The translations under genes were made by a program, and so were the position numbers. DNA of 64,000 bases from contig CAVZOJ010000007.1 of assembly GCA_963776845.1 (NCBI GenBank), positions 124,001-188,000 of the forward strand. The letters are read 5' to 3'. Of the stretch, positions 10,306 through 18,603 are shown piece by piece. The notes beneath the pieces were generated by a model. The model was not told the DNA's origin. It worked only from the letters and a program-made list of their open reading frames with translations, and ran no database searches. The stretch comes from Roseitranquillus sp963776845. Its GTDB lineage: Bacteria; Pseudomonadota; Alphaproteobacteria; Rhodobacterales; Rhodobacteraceae. How positions within the stretch are numbered: position 1 is the first letter of the stretch; every line of letters begins with the position of its first letter.

Positions 10306-11100
10306 TTATGCTGTGGGCTGATCGACGCTCGGCGCCCCCGTCATCCGATGCAGGCGGGCGACAACCTCGGGCTCGAGCCGGAGCGCCTTCGCGAGGCGGC
10401 GGAAGTAGTCCCGCTCGGCCTCGCTGTCGATGTCTACCGCCATCAGCGCCGCCAGGTAGATTTCAGTGGCGACTTCGGGCCGCGAGACCTGCGCGCCCAG
10501 CGCCTCTACGTCTACCGGCCGCTGCACCTCCTCGCGCGCCGCCCGGCGCTCCTCGTCGGTGACCTCGTCGTCATGCATCCGGCCGAGGATCTTCTCCATC
10601 TCCGCGTCGTCCACGTGGCCGTCGACCTGCGCCGCGCCGATCATTGCCCGCAGCACCAGCCGCTCCGCATCCGGACCGGTAGGCGCCCTGACCTCCTCCT
10701 GCGTCGGCTCGGCATCCGGCGCCGCGGCGGCACCTTGTTGCTGCGCCTGGTGGTCGCGCCAGGCCTTTAGCGCCAGCGTCCCGAGCACGGCCATGGCGCC
10801 CCCCTTTGCGGCGCCCCCGAGGCCGCCGCCGAACACCGCGCCGGCCGCAGCCCCGAGGCCGCCGATCTTGGCGCCGCTCATGCCGCCTGCCTGCTCCTTG
10901 CCGAGGAAGTCACACGCCATCTGCGCAAGGTCGCCACTGCCGCCCCTACCCGAGGTCCCGGAACCACCCAGCAGCGAGCCGAGCATCTGCTCGATCCCGC
11001 CGCCGCTCTCGGCGTTCTGCATACCCGTGCGCATCCTGCCGTGGGACTGGCTCGACATGCCCTTGTTCAGCATCTTTCCGATGATGTTACCGAAGCTCAT
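10306..11100 (-). CDS. DUF533 family protein (YebE-like) with TerB-like C-terminal domain
   Basis: The 264-residue product starts MSFGNIIGKMLNKGMSS with GGGAGA ahead of the ATG at 11100. The middle has a glycine/alanine-rich hydrophobic stretch (about residues 75-105, GAVFGGGLGGAAKGGAMAVL) that could insert in a membrane. The C-terminal 130 residues (ERLVLRAMIGAAQVDGHVDD onward) form the helical DUF533 domain, related to the tellurite-resistance TerB fold with conserved acidic residues. Function is unknown; the Escherichia coli relative YebE is an inner-membrane protein. It appears to be transcribed alone. Confidence 0.85.
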   Translation of the reverse strand: MSFGNIIGKMLNKGMSSQSHGRMRTGMQNAESGGGIEQMLGSLLGGSGTSGRGGSGDLAQMACDFLGKEQAGGMSGAKIGGLGAAAGAVFGGGLGGAAKGGAMAVLGTLALKAWRDHQAQQQGAAAAPDAEPTQEEVRAPTGPDAERLVLRAMIGAAQVDGHVDDAEMEKILGRMHDDEVTDEERRAAREEVQRPVDVEALGAQVSRPEVATEIYLAALMAVDIDSEAERDYFRRLAKALRLEPEVVARLHRMTGAPSVDQPTA

Positions 11101-11537
11101 GTTCGTCTCCCTATTCCCGCCAAGCGGGGATCGCGCGGATCGCGCGGCTGGAGGAACAATGACTGCCGCGGGCCACTGCTCCGTCGCCAGATCCACGTGC
11201 CGGCCTCTTCTCGAAGCACAGCCACCATCGCCCTGCTGCGGGGCTGCATCGCGGGCCTCGCGATGCGGCGGAAGTTCGATGCCAGTCCAGAGCGCACGGG
11301 CACAGGAGCGAATGCAAACCGCACGGCGAAATCTGGAAAAAGCAATGCAGATCAGCAGCTTCCAGATCCGTGTACTAAATCCGGAAGTATATAGCTTCGG
11401 AGACTATCGGCGGAGAGAGACTCATTTGGGCGCCGCGCGCGGTCCGCGTGGTATTCAGCCCGTCAGCTACAACCCTCGAAACACACGCAAAATTCTGCGC
11501 CTCGGGGGCGGTCGAGAAAGTAGTGGCTGAGGGAGAC
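11101..11537. other. Intergenic region without a recognised gene
   Basis: About 440 bases between the DUF533 start and tRNA-Gln. I see no frame with protein-like composition and a ribosome site. The AT-richer segment near 11330-11410 probably holds promoters for the DUF533 gene. No copy of the tRNA 3' end that would mark an integration site was noticed. Confidence 0.5.
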
Positions 11538-11612
11538 TGGCTGGGGTGGTAGGATTCGAACCTACGGTACACGGTACCAAAAACCGCTGCCTTACCACTT
11601 GGCTACACCCCA
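11538..11612 (-). tRNA. tRNA-Gln (anticodon UUG)
   Basis: The reverse complement folds into a standard cloverleaf. The acceptor TGGGGTG pairs with CACCCCA, the D arm carries AGCCAAGTGGTAAGGC, the anticodon loop is TTTTGGT with UUG, and the T arm contains GGTTCGAATCC. The discriminator G and a genome-encoded CCA follow (11538-11540 on the plus strand). It reads CAA, and CAG by wobble. Confidence 0.95.
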
Positions 11613-11670
11613 GCGGTGCGCGGCGTTCTAGCGTCGCGCGCGGGCAGAGGCAAGGCCCGGAGACGTCGGG

Positions 11671-12393
11671 TCAGCACCAGTCGCCGAGGGCCGATTGCCA
11701 GAGAACAAGCGCCGCGACCGCCGCCGTGTCGGCGCGCAATACGCGCGGCCCCAGCCAGACCGACACCGCCGCGGGCATCGCGCGAAGACGGTCGCGCTCG
11801 GCGCCGGAAAAGCCGCCCTCCGGTCCGATCAGGATCGCCCAGGGTCTACCCGCAGGCCCCTCCAGCGAGCCTGCCGGTCTCACCAGCGCCTCGTCGCAGA
11901 ACATCAGCCGCCGCGCGAGGGGCCAGTCGTCGAGCACCTCGCCCAGCCGAACAGCCTCGGCGACCTCGGGCACGTAGGTGCCGCCGCATTGCTCGACCGC
12001 CTCGACCGCGTGCGCCTGCAGGCGGTCGCGGCGCACCCGCTCGACGTTGGTGAACTCCGTCATCACCGGCACGATCCGCGCCGCGCCGAGTTCGGTCGCC
12101 TTCTCGACCACGAAGTCCGTCCGCTGCTTTTTCAGCGGCGCGAAGAGCAGCCACAGATCCGGCGGCATCCGCTGCGCCGCCACCGGCCAGCGCACCGCCA
12201 GGGTGCCCGCCTTCCTGCCCGCCTCGGCGACCTCGGCGCGCCACTCTCCGTCGCGGCCGTTGAAGACATGCACCACATCACCGACCCCGAGCCGCATCAC
12301 CGAGAAGAGATAGCGGGATTGCGCCGCATCGAGGCGAACCGTTTGCCCCTCCCCCAGAGGGTGATCTAGATAAAGCCGAACCTTCGAACCCAT
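11671..12393 (-). CDS. rsmE: 16S rRNA m3U1498 methyltransferase
   Basis: A 240-residue SPOUT-class methyltransferase that methylates N3 of U1498 in the decoding centre of 16S rRNA. The N-terminal PUA-like domain starts KVRLYLDHPL. The C-terminal knot carries LFAPLKKQRTDFVVEKATEL, ILIGPEGGFSGAERD and LGPRVLRADTAAVAAL, the three S-adenosylmethionine-binding loops diagnostic of RsmE. It is divergent from ubiA with only 11 bases between start codons, so each promoter must lie inside or beyond the other gene's 5' end. This pairing is common in Rhodobacterales. Confidence 0.95.
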   Translation of the reverse strand: MGSKVRLYLDHPLGEGQTVRLDAAQSRYLFSVMRLGVGDVVHVFNGRDGEWRAEVAEAGRKAGTLAVRWPVAAQRMPPDLWLLFAPLKKQRTDFVVEKATELGAARIVPVMTEFTNVERVRRDRLQAHAVEAVEQCGGTYVPEVAEAVRLGEVLDDWPLARRLMFCDEALVRPAGSLEGPAGRPWAILIGPEGGFSGAERDRLRAMPAAVSVWLGPRVLRADTAAVAALVLWQSALGDWC

Positions 12394-12404
12394 GGGACCG
12401 CCTC

Positions 12405-13361
12405 ATGTCCGGTACATCGCCTTCGCCAAGCGACCGGGTGGCAGATGCCGTATCCGGCAATTGGGTCGACCATGCCGCACCTGCCCCGTGGCGACCGTAT
12501 CTCAGGCTCAGCCGGGCCGACAGGCCGATCGGCACGTGGCTGCTGCTGTTGCCCTGCTGGTGGGGCGCGCTCCTCGCCGCGGCGTCTCAGGACGCGTTCG
12601 GCTGGACGGAGGCGTGGGTGATCGCCGGCTGCGGCATCGGCGCCATCCTGATGCGCGGCGCCGGCTGCACCTGGAACGACGTCACCGACCGGAACTTCGA
12701 CGGTGCTGTGGCGCGCACCCGGTCGCGGCCGATCCCGTCGGGCGCGGTCAGTGTGCGGCAGGCGCTGGCCTGGCTGGTGGCGCAGTCGCTCCTCGCGTTC
12801 TGCATCCTGCTCACCTTTCATCCCACTGCGATCTGGCTCGGCATCGGCTCGCTGGCCGTCGTCTGCATCTACCCGTTCGCCAAGCGCTTCACCTGGTGGC
12901 CGCAGATCTTCCTCGGCCTCGCCTTCAACTGGGGGGCGCTGCTTGCCTGGGCGGCGGTGACAGGCTCGCTCTCGGCGGCACCTGTCGCGCTCTACCTCGC
13001 CGGCATCGCCTGGACGCTCTTCTACGACACGATCTACGCCCACCAGGACAAGGAGGACGACGCCTTGATCGGCGTGAAGTCCACGGCACGGCTCTTCGGC
13101 ACGGCCACAGGGGCCTGGCTGCGGGCGTTCCTCGCGGCATCGGTGCTGCTTCTCGCGCTGGCCGTCGTGCTGGCGCTGCGCGGCGACACGCCCGCGCTGA
13201 TCCTGGGGCTCGTGGGCGCGGTCGGCTTCGGGGCCCACCTCACCCGGCAGCTCGCGCAGCTCGACATCGACAACGGCGACACCTGCCTCCGCCTCTTTCG
13301 CTCCAACCGCGACGCCGGGCTGATCCCCGTCGCCTGCCTCGCCCTCGCAACGGTCATCTGA
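12405..13361 (+). CDS. ubiA: 4-hydroxybenzoate polyprenyltransferase
   Basis: UbiA attaches the polyprenyl tail to 4-hydroxybenzoate in ubiquinone synthesis. The 318-residue membrane protein has about nine helices and both aspartate-rich Mg2+-diphosphate motifs: NDVTDRNFD (residues 91-99) and DTIYAHQDKEDD (about 208-219). The conserved IYPFAKRFTWWPQ loop lies between them. Its stop codon directly abuts the ATG of the OmpA-family gene, so the two are likely cotranscribed. Confidence 0.95.
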   Translation: MSGTSPSPSDRVADAVSGNWVDHAAPAPWRPYLRLSRADRPIGTWLLLLPCWWGALLAAASQDAFGWTEAWVIAGCGIGAILMRGAGCTWNDVTDRNFDGAVARTRSRPIPSGAVSVRQALAWLVAQSLLAFCILLTFHPTAIWLGIGSLAVVCIYPFAKRFTWWPQIFLGLAFNWGALLAWAAVTGSLSAAPVALYLAGIAWTLFYDTIYAHQDKEDDALIGVKSTARLFGTATGAWLRAFLAASVLLLALAVVLALRGDTPALILGLVGAVGFGAHLTRQLAQLDIDNGDTCLRLFRSNRDAGLIPVACLALATVI

Positions 13362-15212
13362 ATGCGCTCCATCCTCATCAAAGCCCTCGCCCTCGCCGCC
13401 TCCGGCCTCGTCTGCCTCGCCGTAGCCCTCTGGGCCGTCGGCTGGGTCGAGCATCGCTCGCTCGCCGCCGTCGCCGTCGCTCTCGCCGATGACGGCCAGG
13501 AATGGGTCGAGCCGCAGGCCGACGGGATGCGCGTCATCCTCGCCGGCGTCGCCCCGGACGAGCCGGCGCGGTTCCGCGCGCTCTCCGTGGCCGGCGACGT
13601 GGTCGACGGCGCACGGATCGTCGACGCGATGCAGGTCGCCCCGCCGGAGGAGGTGGCGGCGCCGGCCTACCAGGTGGAGATCCTCCGCAACGAGGATGAC
13701 GTGTCGCTGATCGGCCTCGTCCCCTCTCTCGACCACCGTGACGCGTTCCGCCAAGCGGTGCGCCGAATCGCTGGCTCCGCGCTCTTCACCGACCTTCTCG
13801 AGACGGCCGAGGGCCCCAAGCCCGAGCGCTGGGATGCGGCCGTCGCCTACGGCTTGGATGCGGTCGCGGCCCTGCCCCGCTCCCGCGTCTCGATCTCACC
13901 GGAGCGCGTCTCGATCACCGCCCTCGTCGAGAGCGCCGAGGAAAAGCGCCGGATTGAGCGCGACCTCTCGGACACCGCGCCCAGTGGCATCGCCCTCGGG
14001 CTCGACATCGACGCGCCGCGCCCGGTGATCGCGCCCTTCAGCGCGCGCTTCGTCATCGAGGATGGCAGGGCCAACTTCGACGCCTGCTCGGCCGCGACGC
14101 CGGAGGGCGCGACGCGCATCGCGCAGGCGGCAATCGCCGCCGGGGCCGAACCGGGCATCGACTGCGTGCTGGGCCTCGGCGCACCCTCGCCGCGCTGGTC
14201 CGAGGCGGTGGCGGCGGCGATCGCAACGCTCGAACGGCTGGGCGGCGGCAGCGTGACCTTCTCCGACGGCGACGTCTCGCTCGTCGCGCGGCAGGGCACG
14301 GATTCCGGCCTCTTCGACGCCGAGGTCGGCGCGCTCGAGGACACGCTGCCGCCCGTCTTCGCGCTCCATGCCGTTCTGCCCGCCCCGCCCGCAGCACCCG
14401 AGGGCGACGACGGCTCGGGACCGGCGCAGTTCTCGGCCACCCGCGCCGAGGACGGGGCGGTACAGATTCGTGGCCGCCTCGGCCAGCAGATCGACCGGCA
14501 GGTGGTCGAGGGCTTTGCCCAGGCCCGCTTCGGCGCCTCAGAGACGACGACGGGCATCCGCATCGACGAGGACGTCCCGAACCGGTGGACCGCGCGCGTC
14601 CTTGCCGGGCTCGACGCGCTGGGCTATCTGGCCGAGGGCGCGGTCAGCATCACGGCCGACGACGTCACCGTCCGGGGCGAAACCGGCGACAGCGGCGCCA
14701 GACGCGAGATCGCCCGCCTCCTGACCGAACAGCTCGGCGGCGCGGCCGACTTCGAGATCGACGTCGCCTACGTGCAGGAGCATGATCCCGAGGCCGGCAA
14801 GCCCAGCCCGGCTGAGTGCGTCCAGCTCGTGCAGGGTGCCGCCGCGGACCGCAAGATCACCTTCGCCCCCTCCTCCGCCGAGTTCGACCCGGAGACCCGG
14901 CAGACGCTGGACCGGATCGCGACCATCCTGCGCGGCTGCGGCCCGGTCCCGATGGAGATCGCCGGTTACACCGACAGCCAGGGGCGCGAGGAAATGAACC
15001 TCGCCCTCAGCCAGGAGCGGGCGGACGCGGTGCTGACGGCGCTGATGTCGCGCCGCATCCTCACCGCCGGGATCGAGGCCAATGGCTACGGCGAGGAGAA
15101 TCCGATCGCAGACAACGACACCGAGGTCGGGCGCGAGGCAAACCGGCGCATCGAGTTCCGGCTGATCCGGTCGGACGCGGAAATCGGGGAGGCCTCCGTT
15201 GGACCGCGGTGA
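13362..15212 (+). CDS. OmpA-family envelope protein with BON-like repeats
   Basis: A 616-residue protein with one N-terminal helix (about residues 7-27), then a long Ala/Asp/Glu-rich region with repeated segments that resemble BON folds (for example around residues 105-205 and 330-450). A C-terminal OmpA peptidoglycan-binding domain follows. The OmpA core runs from ITFAPSSAEFDPETRQTLDR through IAGYTDSQGREEMNLALSQERA to ANGYGEENPIADNDTEVGREAN. It probably anchors the envelope to peptidoglycan. It starts one base after the ubiA stop, and its last 14 bases overlap the next gene. Confidence 0.88.
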   Translation: MRSILIKALALAASGLVCLAVALWAVGWVEHRSLAAVAVALADDGQEWVEPQADGMRVILAGVAPDEPARFRALSVAGDVVDGARIVDAMQVAPPEEVAAPAYQVEILRNEDDVSLIGLVPSLDHRDAFRQAVRRIAGSALFTDLLETAEGPKPERWDAAVAYGLDAVAALPRSRVSISPERVSITALVESAEEKRRIERDLSDTAPSGIALGLDIDAPRPVIAPFSARFVIEDGRANFDACSAATPEGATRIAQAAIAAGAEPGIDCVLGLGAPSPRWSEAVAAAIATLERLGGGSVTFSDGDVSLVARQGTDSGLFDAEVGALEDTLPPVFALHAVLPAPPAAPEGDDGSGPAQFSATRAEDGAVQIRGRLGQQIDRQVVEGFAQARFGASETTTGIRIDEDVPNRWTARVLAGLDALGYLAEGAVSITADDVTVRGETGDSGARREIARLLTEQLGGAADFEIDVAYVQEHDPEAGKPSPAECVQLVQGAAADRKITFAPSSAEFDPETRQTLDRIATILRGCGPVPMEIAGYTDSQGREEMNLALSQERADAVLTALMSRRILTAGIEANGYGEENPIADNDTEVGREANRRIEFRLIRSDAEIGEASVGPR

Positions 15213-15528
15213 GTTCATCGTTGCCACCGCCCTTGTCCTCTTTGGGGCGTTCCTCGCCGGGTGGGCGGTGTCCTGGCTCGTCCATCGCCTGACGCAGGGC
15301 CGCGCCGCCGACCTCGGCGAACTCGACCGGCTCGCAGGGGAACTTCACGACGCCGAGACGCAGCGGGACGAGGCGGTCGCCTACCTGCGCGTCCGCGAGG
15401 CGGAGCTTCTGCGCGAGATCGCGCAGACCCGCGCCGAGCTCGAGGCGACCATGGACGGACTGCGCGCGGCACGTGCCGAGGCCCACGACCTGCGCGCCTG
15501 GATAGACAAGGTGACGGAGTCGGGCTGA
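15199..15528 (+). CDS. Small membrane-anchored coiled-coil protein
   Basis: A 109-residue protein starting at TTG 15199 (MDRGEFIVATALVLF), overlapping the end of the OmpA-family gene. One transmembrane helix (about residues 6-28) is followed by a heptad-rich segment (about 40-100, QRDEAVAYLRVREAELLREI and on) likely to form a coiled coil. It is conserved next to OmpA-family genes in related bacteria as far as I recall, but no function is known. The overlap suggests translational coupling. Confidence 0.7.
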   Translation: MDRGEFIVATALVLFGAFLAGWAVSWLVHRLTQGRAADLGELDRLAGELHDAETQRDEAVAYLRVREAELLREIAQTRAELEATMDGLRAARAEAHDLRAWIDKVTESG

Positions 15529-15635
15529 TCCCACCCGCACCTCGACCTCTCGATTTTTAGGCTCTTTCTCGCCGTCGTTTAACGCCATGTTTCCCGCTCT
15601 CGTCGCTGTCTCGCCAGGCAGAACCGGAGGACGGG

Positions 15636-16871
15636 ATGAGCGAGATACGCAGCGTTGTAGAAGGGCGGGACGGCAGCCGGACACCCGAGGAGGTGATCCA
15701 GAAGGCGCTCTCGACCGTCCGCAAGCATCTCGGCATGGAGATCGCGTACCTGTCGGAGTTCGTCGACGGCCGCTCGGTCTTTCGCGCGGTCGACGCACCC
15801 GGCCTCGAGCATCTCATCAAGCCCGGCGACAGCAAGGACCTGCGGGACGTCTACTGCCAGCACATCCTTGCCGGGCGGCTGCCAAAGCTCATCCCCGACA
15901 CCGGCGCCCTGCCGCTCGCGGTGTCGATGCCGATCACCCGGGCCGCGCCCATCGGCAGCCACGTCAGCGTCCCGATCGTCAAGGACGACGGCGAGGTCTA
16001 CGGCATGTTCTGCTGCCTCAGCCCAAATCCGAATCCGACGCTCAACGACCGGGATCTCGAGATCATGGAGCTCTTCGCCGGCCTCACGGCAGAGCAGATC
16101 AACGGCGCCGTCCGGATGCGCGATCAGACGCAGTCGATCCTTGCAGGCATCCGCCACGTTCTCGATGCGCGCGACTTCGACATCGTCCTGCAGCCGATCT
16201 TCGAGCTCGGATCGCACCGCCCCTCCGGCTTCGAGGCGCTCTGCCGCTTCCGGCCCGAACCCTACCGATCGCCCGACAAGTGGTTTGCCGAGGCCGCCGC
16301 AATCGGGCTCGGCCCCGATCTCGAGGTCGCGGTGATCGCCAAGGCGCTCGAGTTGCTCGACCACCTTCCGGCGGACGTCTACCTCTCGGTCAACGCCTCG
16401 CCGGACACGGTTTCCCTCGGCTGCCTCGACGAAGCGTTCGCCGGCCGCCCGCTCGAGCGGATCGTCCTTGAGGTGACCGAGCACGTCTCCGTCGAGGACT
16501 ACGAAGGCCTCATCGAGGAGACGCGCAAGTGGCGCTATCGTGGCGTCAAGCTCGCCATCGACGATGCCGGCGCCGGCTATTCCGGCCTCCAGCACATCAT
16601 CCGGCTCTCCCCCGATATCCTCAAGCTCGACATGTCGCTCACCTCGGGCATCGACAGCGATCCCGCCAAGCGCTCGCTCGCCGCGGCGCTGGTCCACTTC
16701 GCCGCCGAGAGCGCGTGCATCATCGTGGCCGAAGGCATCGAGACCGCGGAGGAGGAAGCGACGCTCGCCTCGCTCGGCGTGCATCGCGGCCAGGGGTGGC
16801 TCCTCGGTCGGCCAGGGCCGCTCGCCACAGCGCTCGCGCTCTGCGAGGAGAGGCAAGCGCTTTCGGCCTGA
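15636..16871 (+). CDS. GAF-EAL cyclic-di-GMP phosphodiesterase
   Basis: The 411-residue protein has an N-terminal GAF sensory domain (about residues 15-160; VSVPIVKDDGEVYGMFCC) and a C-terminal EAL domain. Residues for Mg2+-dependent hydrolysis of cyclic di-GMP are present: GFEALCRF (the EAL motif), LSVNASP, LEVTEH, AIDDAGAGYSG (DDFG variant with both Asp retained), ILKLD and VAEGIET. The end is slightly shorter than usual (GWLLGRPGPL in place of GYxFxxP). It is probably an active, soluble phosphodiesterase controlled by a small ligand bound to GAF. No GGDEF domain is present. Confidence 0.9.
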   Translation: MSEIRSVVEGRDGSRTPEEVIQKALSTVRKHLGMEIAYLSEFVDGRSVFRAVDAPGLEHLIKPGDSKDLRDVYCQHILAGRLPKLIPDTGALPLAVSMPITRAAPIGSHVSVPIVKDDGEVYGMFCCLSPNPNPTLNDRDLEIMELFAGLTAEQINGAVRMRDQTQSILAGIRHVLDARDFDIVLQPIFELGSHRPSGFEALCRFRPEPYRSPDKWFAEAAAIGLGPDLEVAVIAKALELLDHLPADVYLSVNASPDTVSLGCLDEAFAGRPLERIVLEVTEHVSVEDYEGLIEETRKWRYRGVKLAIDDAGAGYSGLQHIIRLSPDILKLDMSLTSGIDSDPAKRSLAAALVHFAAESACIIVAEGIETAEEEATLASLGVHRGQGWLLGRPGPLATALALCEERQALSA

Positions 16872-16955
16872 CGCCACGCTCCGAGCGACACTAGGAACAG
16901 CGGCGCGGATCCTTCGTTCCCTTGCCAAGGCTTCGGCCAGCGCAAGGAGGATCCC

Positions 16956-18434
16956 ATGCTCGACCAGACGACCGACCTCGCATCCCTTCTCTCCGACCCC
17001 GCCCTCCTCGCGACCGACGCCTACCTCGCCGGTGAGTGGACGGCGGCCGAGGGCGGCAAGACCTTCGCCGTCCGCAACCCTGCCCGCGGCGACGAGATCG
17101 CGCAGGTAGCCGACCTCTCCCGCGGCGACGTCGCCCGCGCCATCTCGGCTGCTGACACCGCGCAGCGGGATTGGGCACGCCGCACCGGCAAGGACCGCGC
17201 CAACATCCTGCGCGCCTGGTTCGACCTCATGGTCGAGAACGCCGACGACCTCGCTACCATCCTGACGGCCGAACAGGGCAAGCCTCGCGCCGAGGCCAGG
17301 GGCGAAATCCTCTACGGCGCCAGTTTCATCGAGTGGTTCGCCGAGGAGGCCAAGCGCGTCTACGGCGACATCGTCCCCGGCCATGCGCCCGACAAGCGCA
17401 TCCACGTCCTGCGCCAGCCGATCGGCGTCGCCGCCGCGATCACGCCCTGGAACTTCCCCAACGCGATGATCACCCGCAAGGTCGGCCCCGCGCTCGCCGC
17501 CGGCTGCTCGATCGTCGTCCGCCCGCCGTCGCTGACGCCGCTCTCGGCGCTCGCCCTCGGCGTCCTCGCCGATCGGGCCGGACTGCCCCAGGGCATCTTC
17601 TCGGTGCTGCCCTCAACCAACTCGTCGGGCGTCGGGCAGGAGTTCTGCGAGAACGACGCCGTGCGCAAGCTCACCTTCACCGGCTCGACCGAGACCGGGC
17701 GCATCCTGCTCCGCCAGGCCGCGGACCGGGTGATGAAGTGCTCGATGGAGCTCGGCGGCAACGCCCCCTTCATCGTCTTCGACGACGCCGACCTCGACGC
17801 CGCGGTCGAAGGCGCGATCGTGTGCAAGTTCCGCAACAACGGCCAGACCTGCGTCTGCGCCAACCGCATCTATGTCCAGGCCGGCGTCTACGACGCCTTC
17901 GCCGAGAAGCTGGCCGACCGCCTTTCGAAGATGAAGGTCGGCGACGGCCTCGAGAACGGCACAGACCTCGGCCCCCTCATAGACGAGGACGCGGTGGCCA
18001 AGGTCATGTCCCACATCGAAGACGCGACCGACAAGGGCGCCAAGGTCATCTCCGGCGGGTCGAAGCACGACCTCGGCGGCCTCTTCTTCCAGCCCACCGT
18101 CCTCACCGGCGCCACGCAGGAGATGAAGTTCGCAACCGAAGAGACGTTTGGGCCCCTCGCCCCCCTCTTCCGCTTCGAGACCGAGGACGAGGCGATCAGT
18201 CTTGCCAACGACACCATCTTCGGCCTCGCCAGCTACTTCTACGCCCGCGACATCTCTCGCGTGACCCGGGTCCAGGAGGCGCTGGAATACGGCATCGTCG
18301 GCGTCAACACGGGCCTCATCTCGACCGAGGTCGCGCCCTTTGGCGGCGTCAAGCAGTCCGGGCTGGGCCGCGAGGGCTCACGCCACGGCATCGAAGAGTT
18401 CACCGAGCTCAAATATGTCTGTCTCTCGGTCTGA
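16956..18434 (+). CDS. gabD: NAD(P)-dependent succinate-semialdehyde dehydrogenase
   Basis: A 492-residue aldehyde dehydrogenase closest in motif to GabD, which oxidises succinate semialdehyde to succinate at the end of the GABA route. The catalytic Cys is in NNGQTCVCANR and the general base Glu in MELGGNAP; the oxyanion Asn is in TPWNFPNAM. One difference: the cofactor-binding Lys normally in the VLKPA element is Arg here (IVVRPPSLTP), which may alter NADP versus NAD preference. AGGAGG precedes ATG 16956. It appears to stand alone; no GABA transaminase is beside it. Confidence 0.9.
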   Translation: MLDQTTDLASLLSDPALLATDAYLAGEWTAAEGGKTFAVRNPARGDEIAQVADLSRGDVARAISAADTAQRDWARRTGKDRANILRAWFDLMVENADDLATILTAEQGKPRAEARGEILYGASFIEWFAEEAKRVYGDIVPGHAPDKRIHVLRQPIGVAAAITPWNFPNAMITRKVGPALAAGCSIVVRPPSLTPLSALALGVLADRAGLPQGIFSVLPSTNSSGVGQEFCENDAVRKLTFTGSTETGRILLRQAADRVMKCSMELGGNAPFIVFDDADLDAAVEGAIVCKFRNNGQTCVCANRIYVQAGVYDAFAEKLADRLSKMKVGDGLENGTDLGPLIDEDAVAKVMSHIEDATDKGAKVISGGSKHDLGGLFFQPTVLTGATQEMKFATEETFGPLAPLFRFETEDEAISLANDTIFGLASYFYARDISRVTRVQEALEYGIVGVNTGLISTEVAPFGGVKQSGLGREGSRHGIEEFTELKYVCLSV

Positions 18435-18603
18435 CGCACGACGATGTGCCCGCGCCGGCGGTCGATCCAGATCGCCGGCTGCCTGACCGCGCGACAGCCG
18501 CACTCTTGGCCTGCACAACTTGACGTAGCGGAAGTTTCTGAATTGCCTCACTTCGGGTTGTCCCTCAGTGTGTGCGGCGTTCAACAGGTAAGGGGACCCA
18601 CCA

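Noticed and set aside
11101..11612. A tRNA-associated integrated island at tRNA-Gln
   Set aside because: No integrase gene and no repeat of the tRNA 3' end were found nearby.
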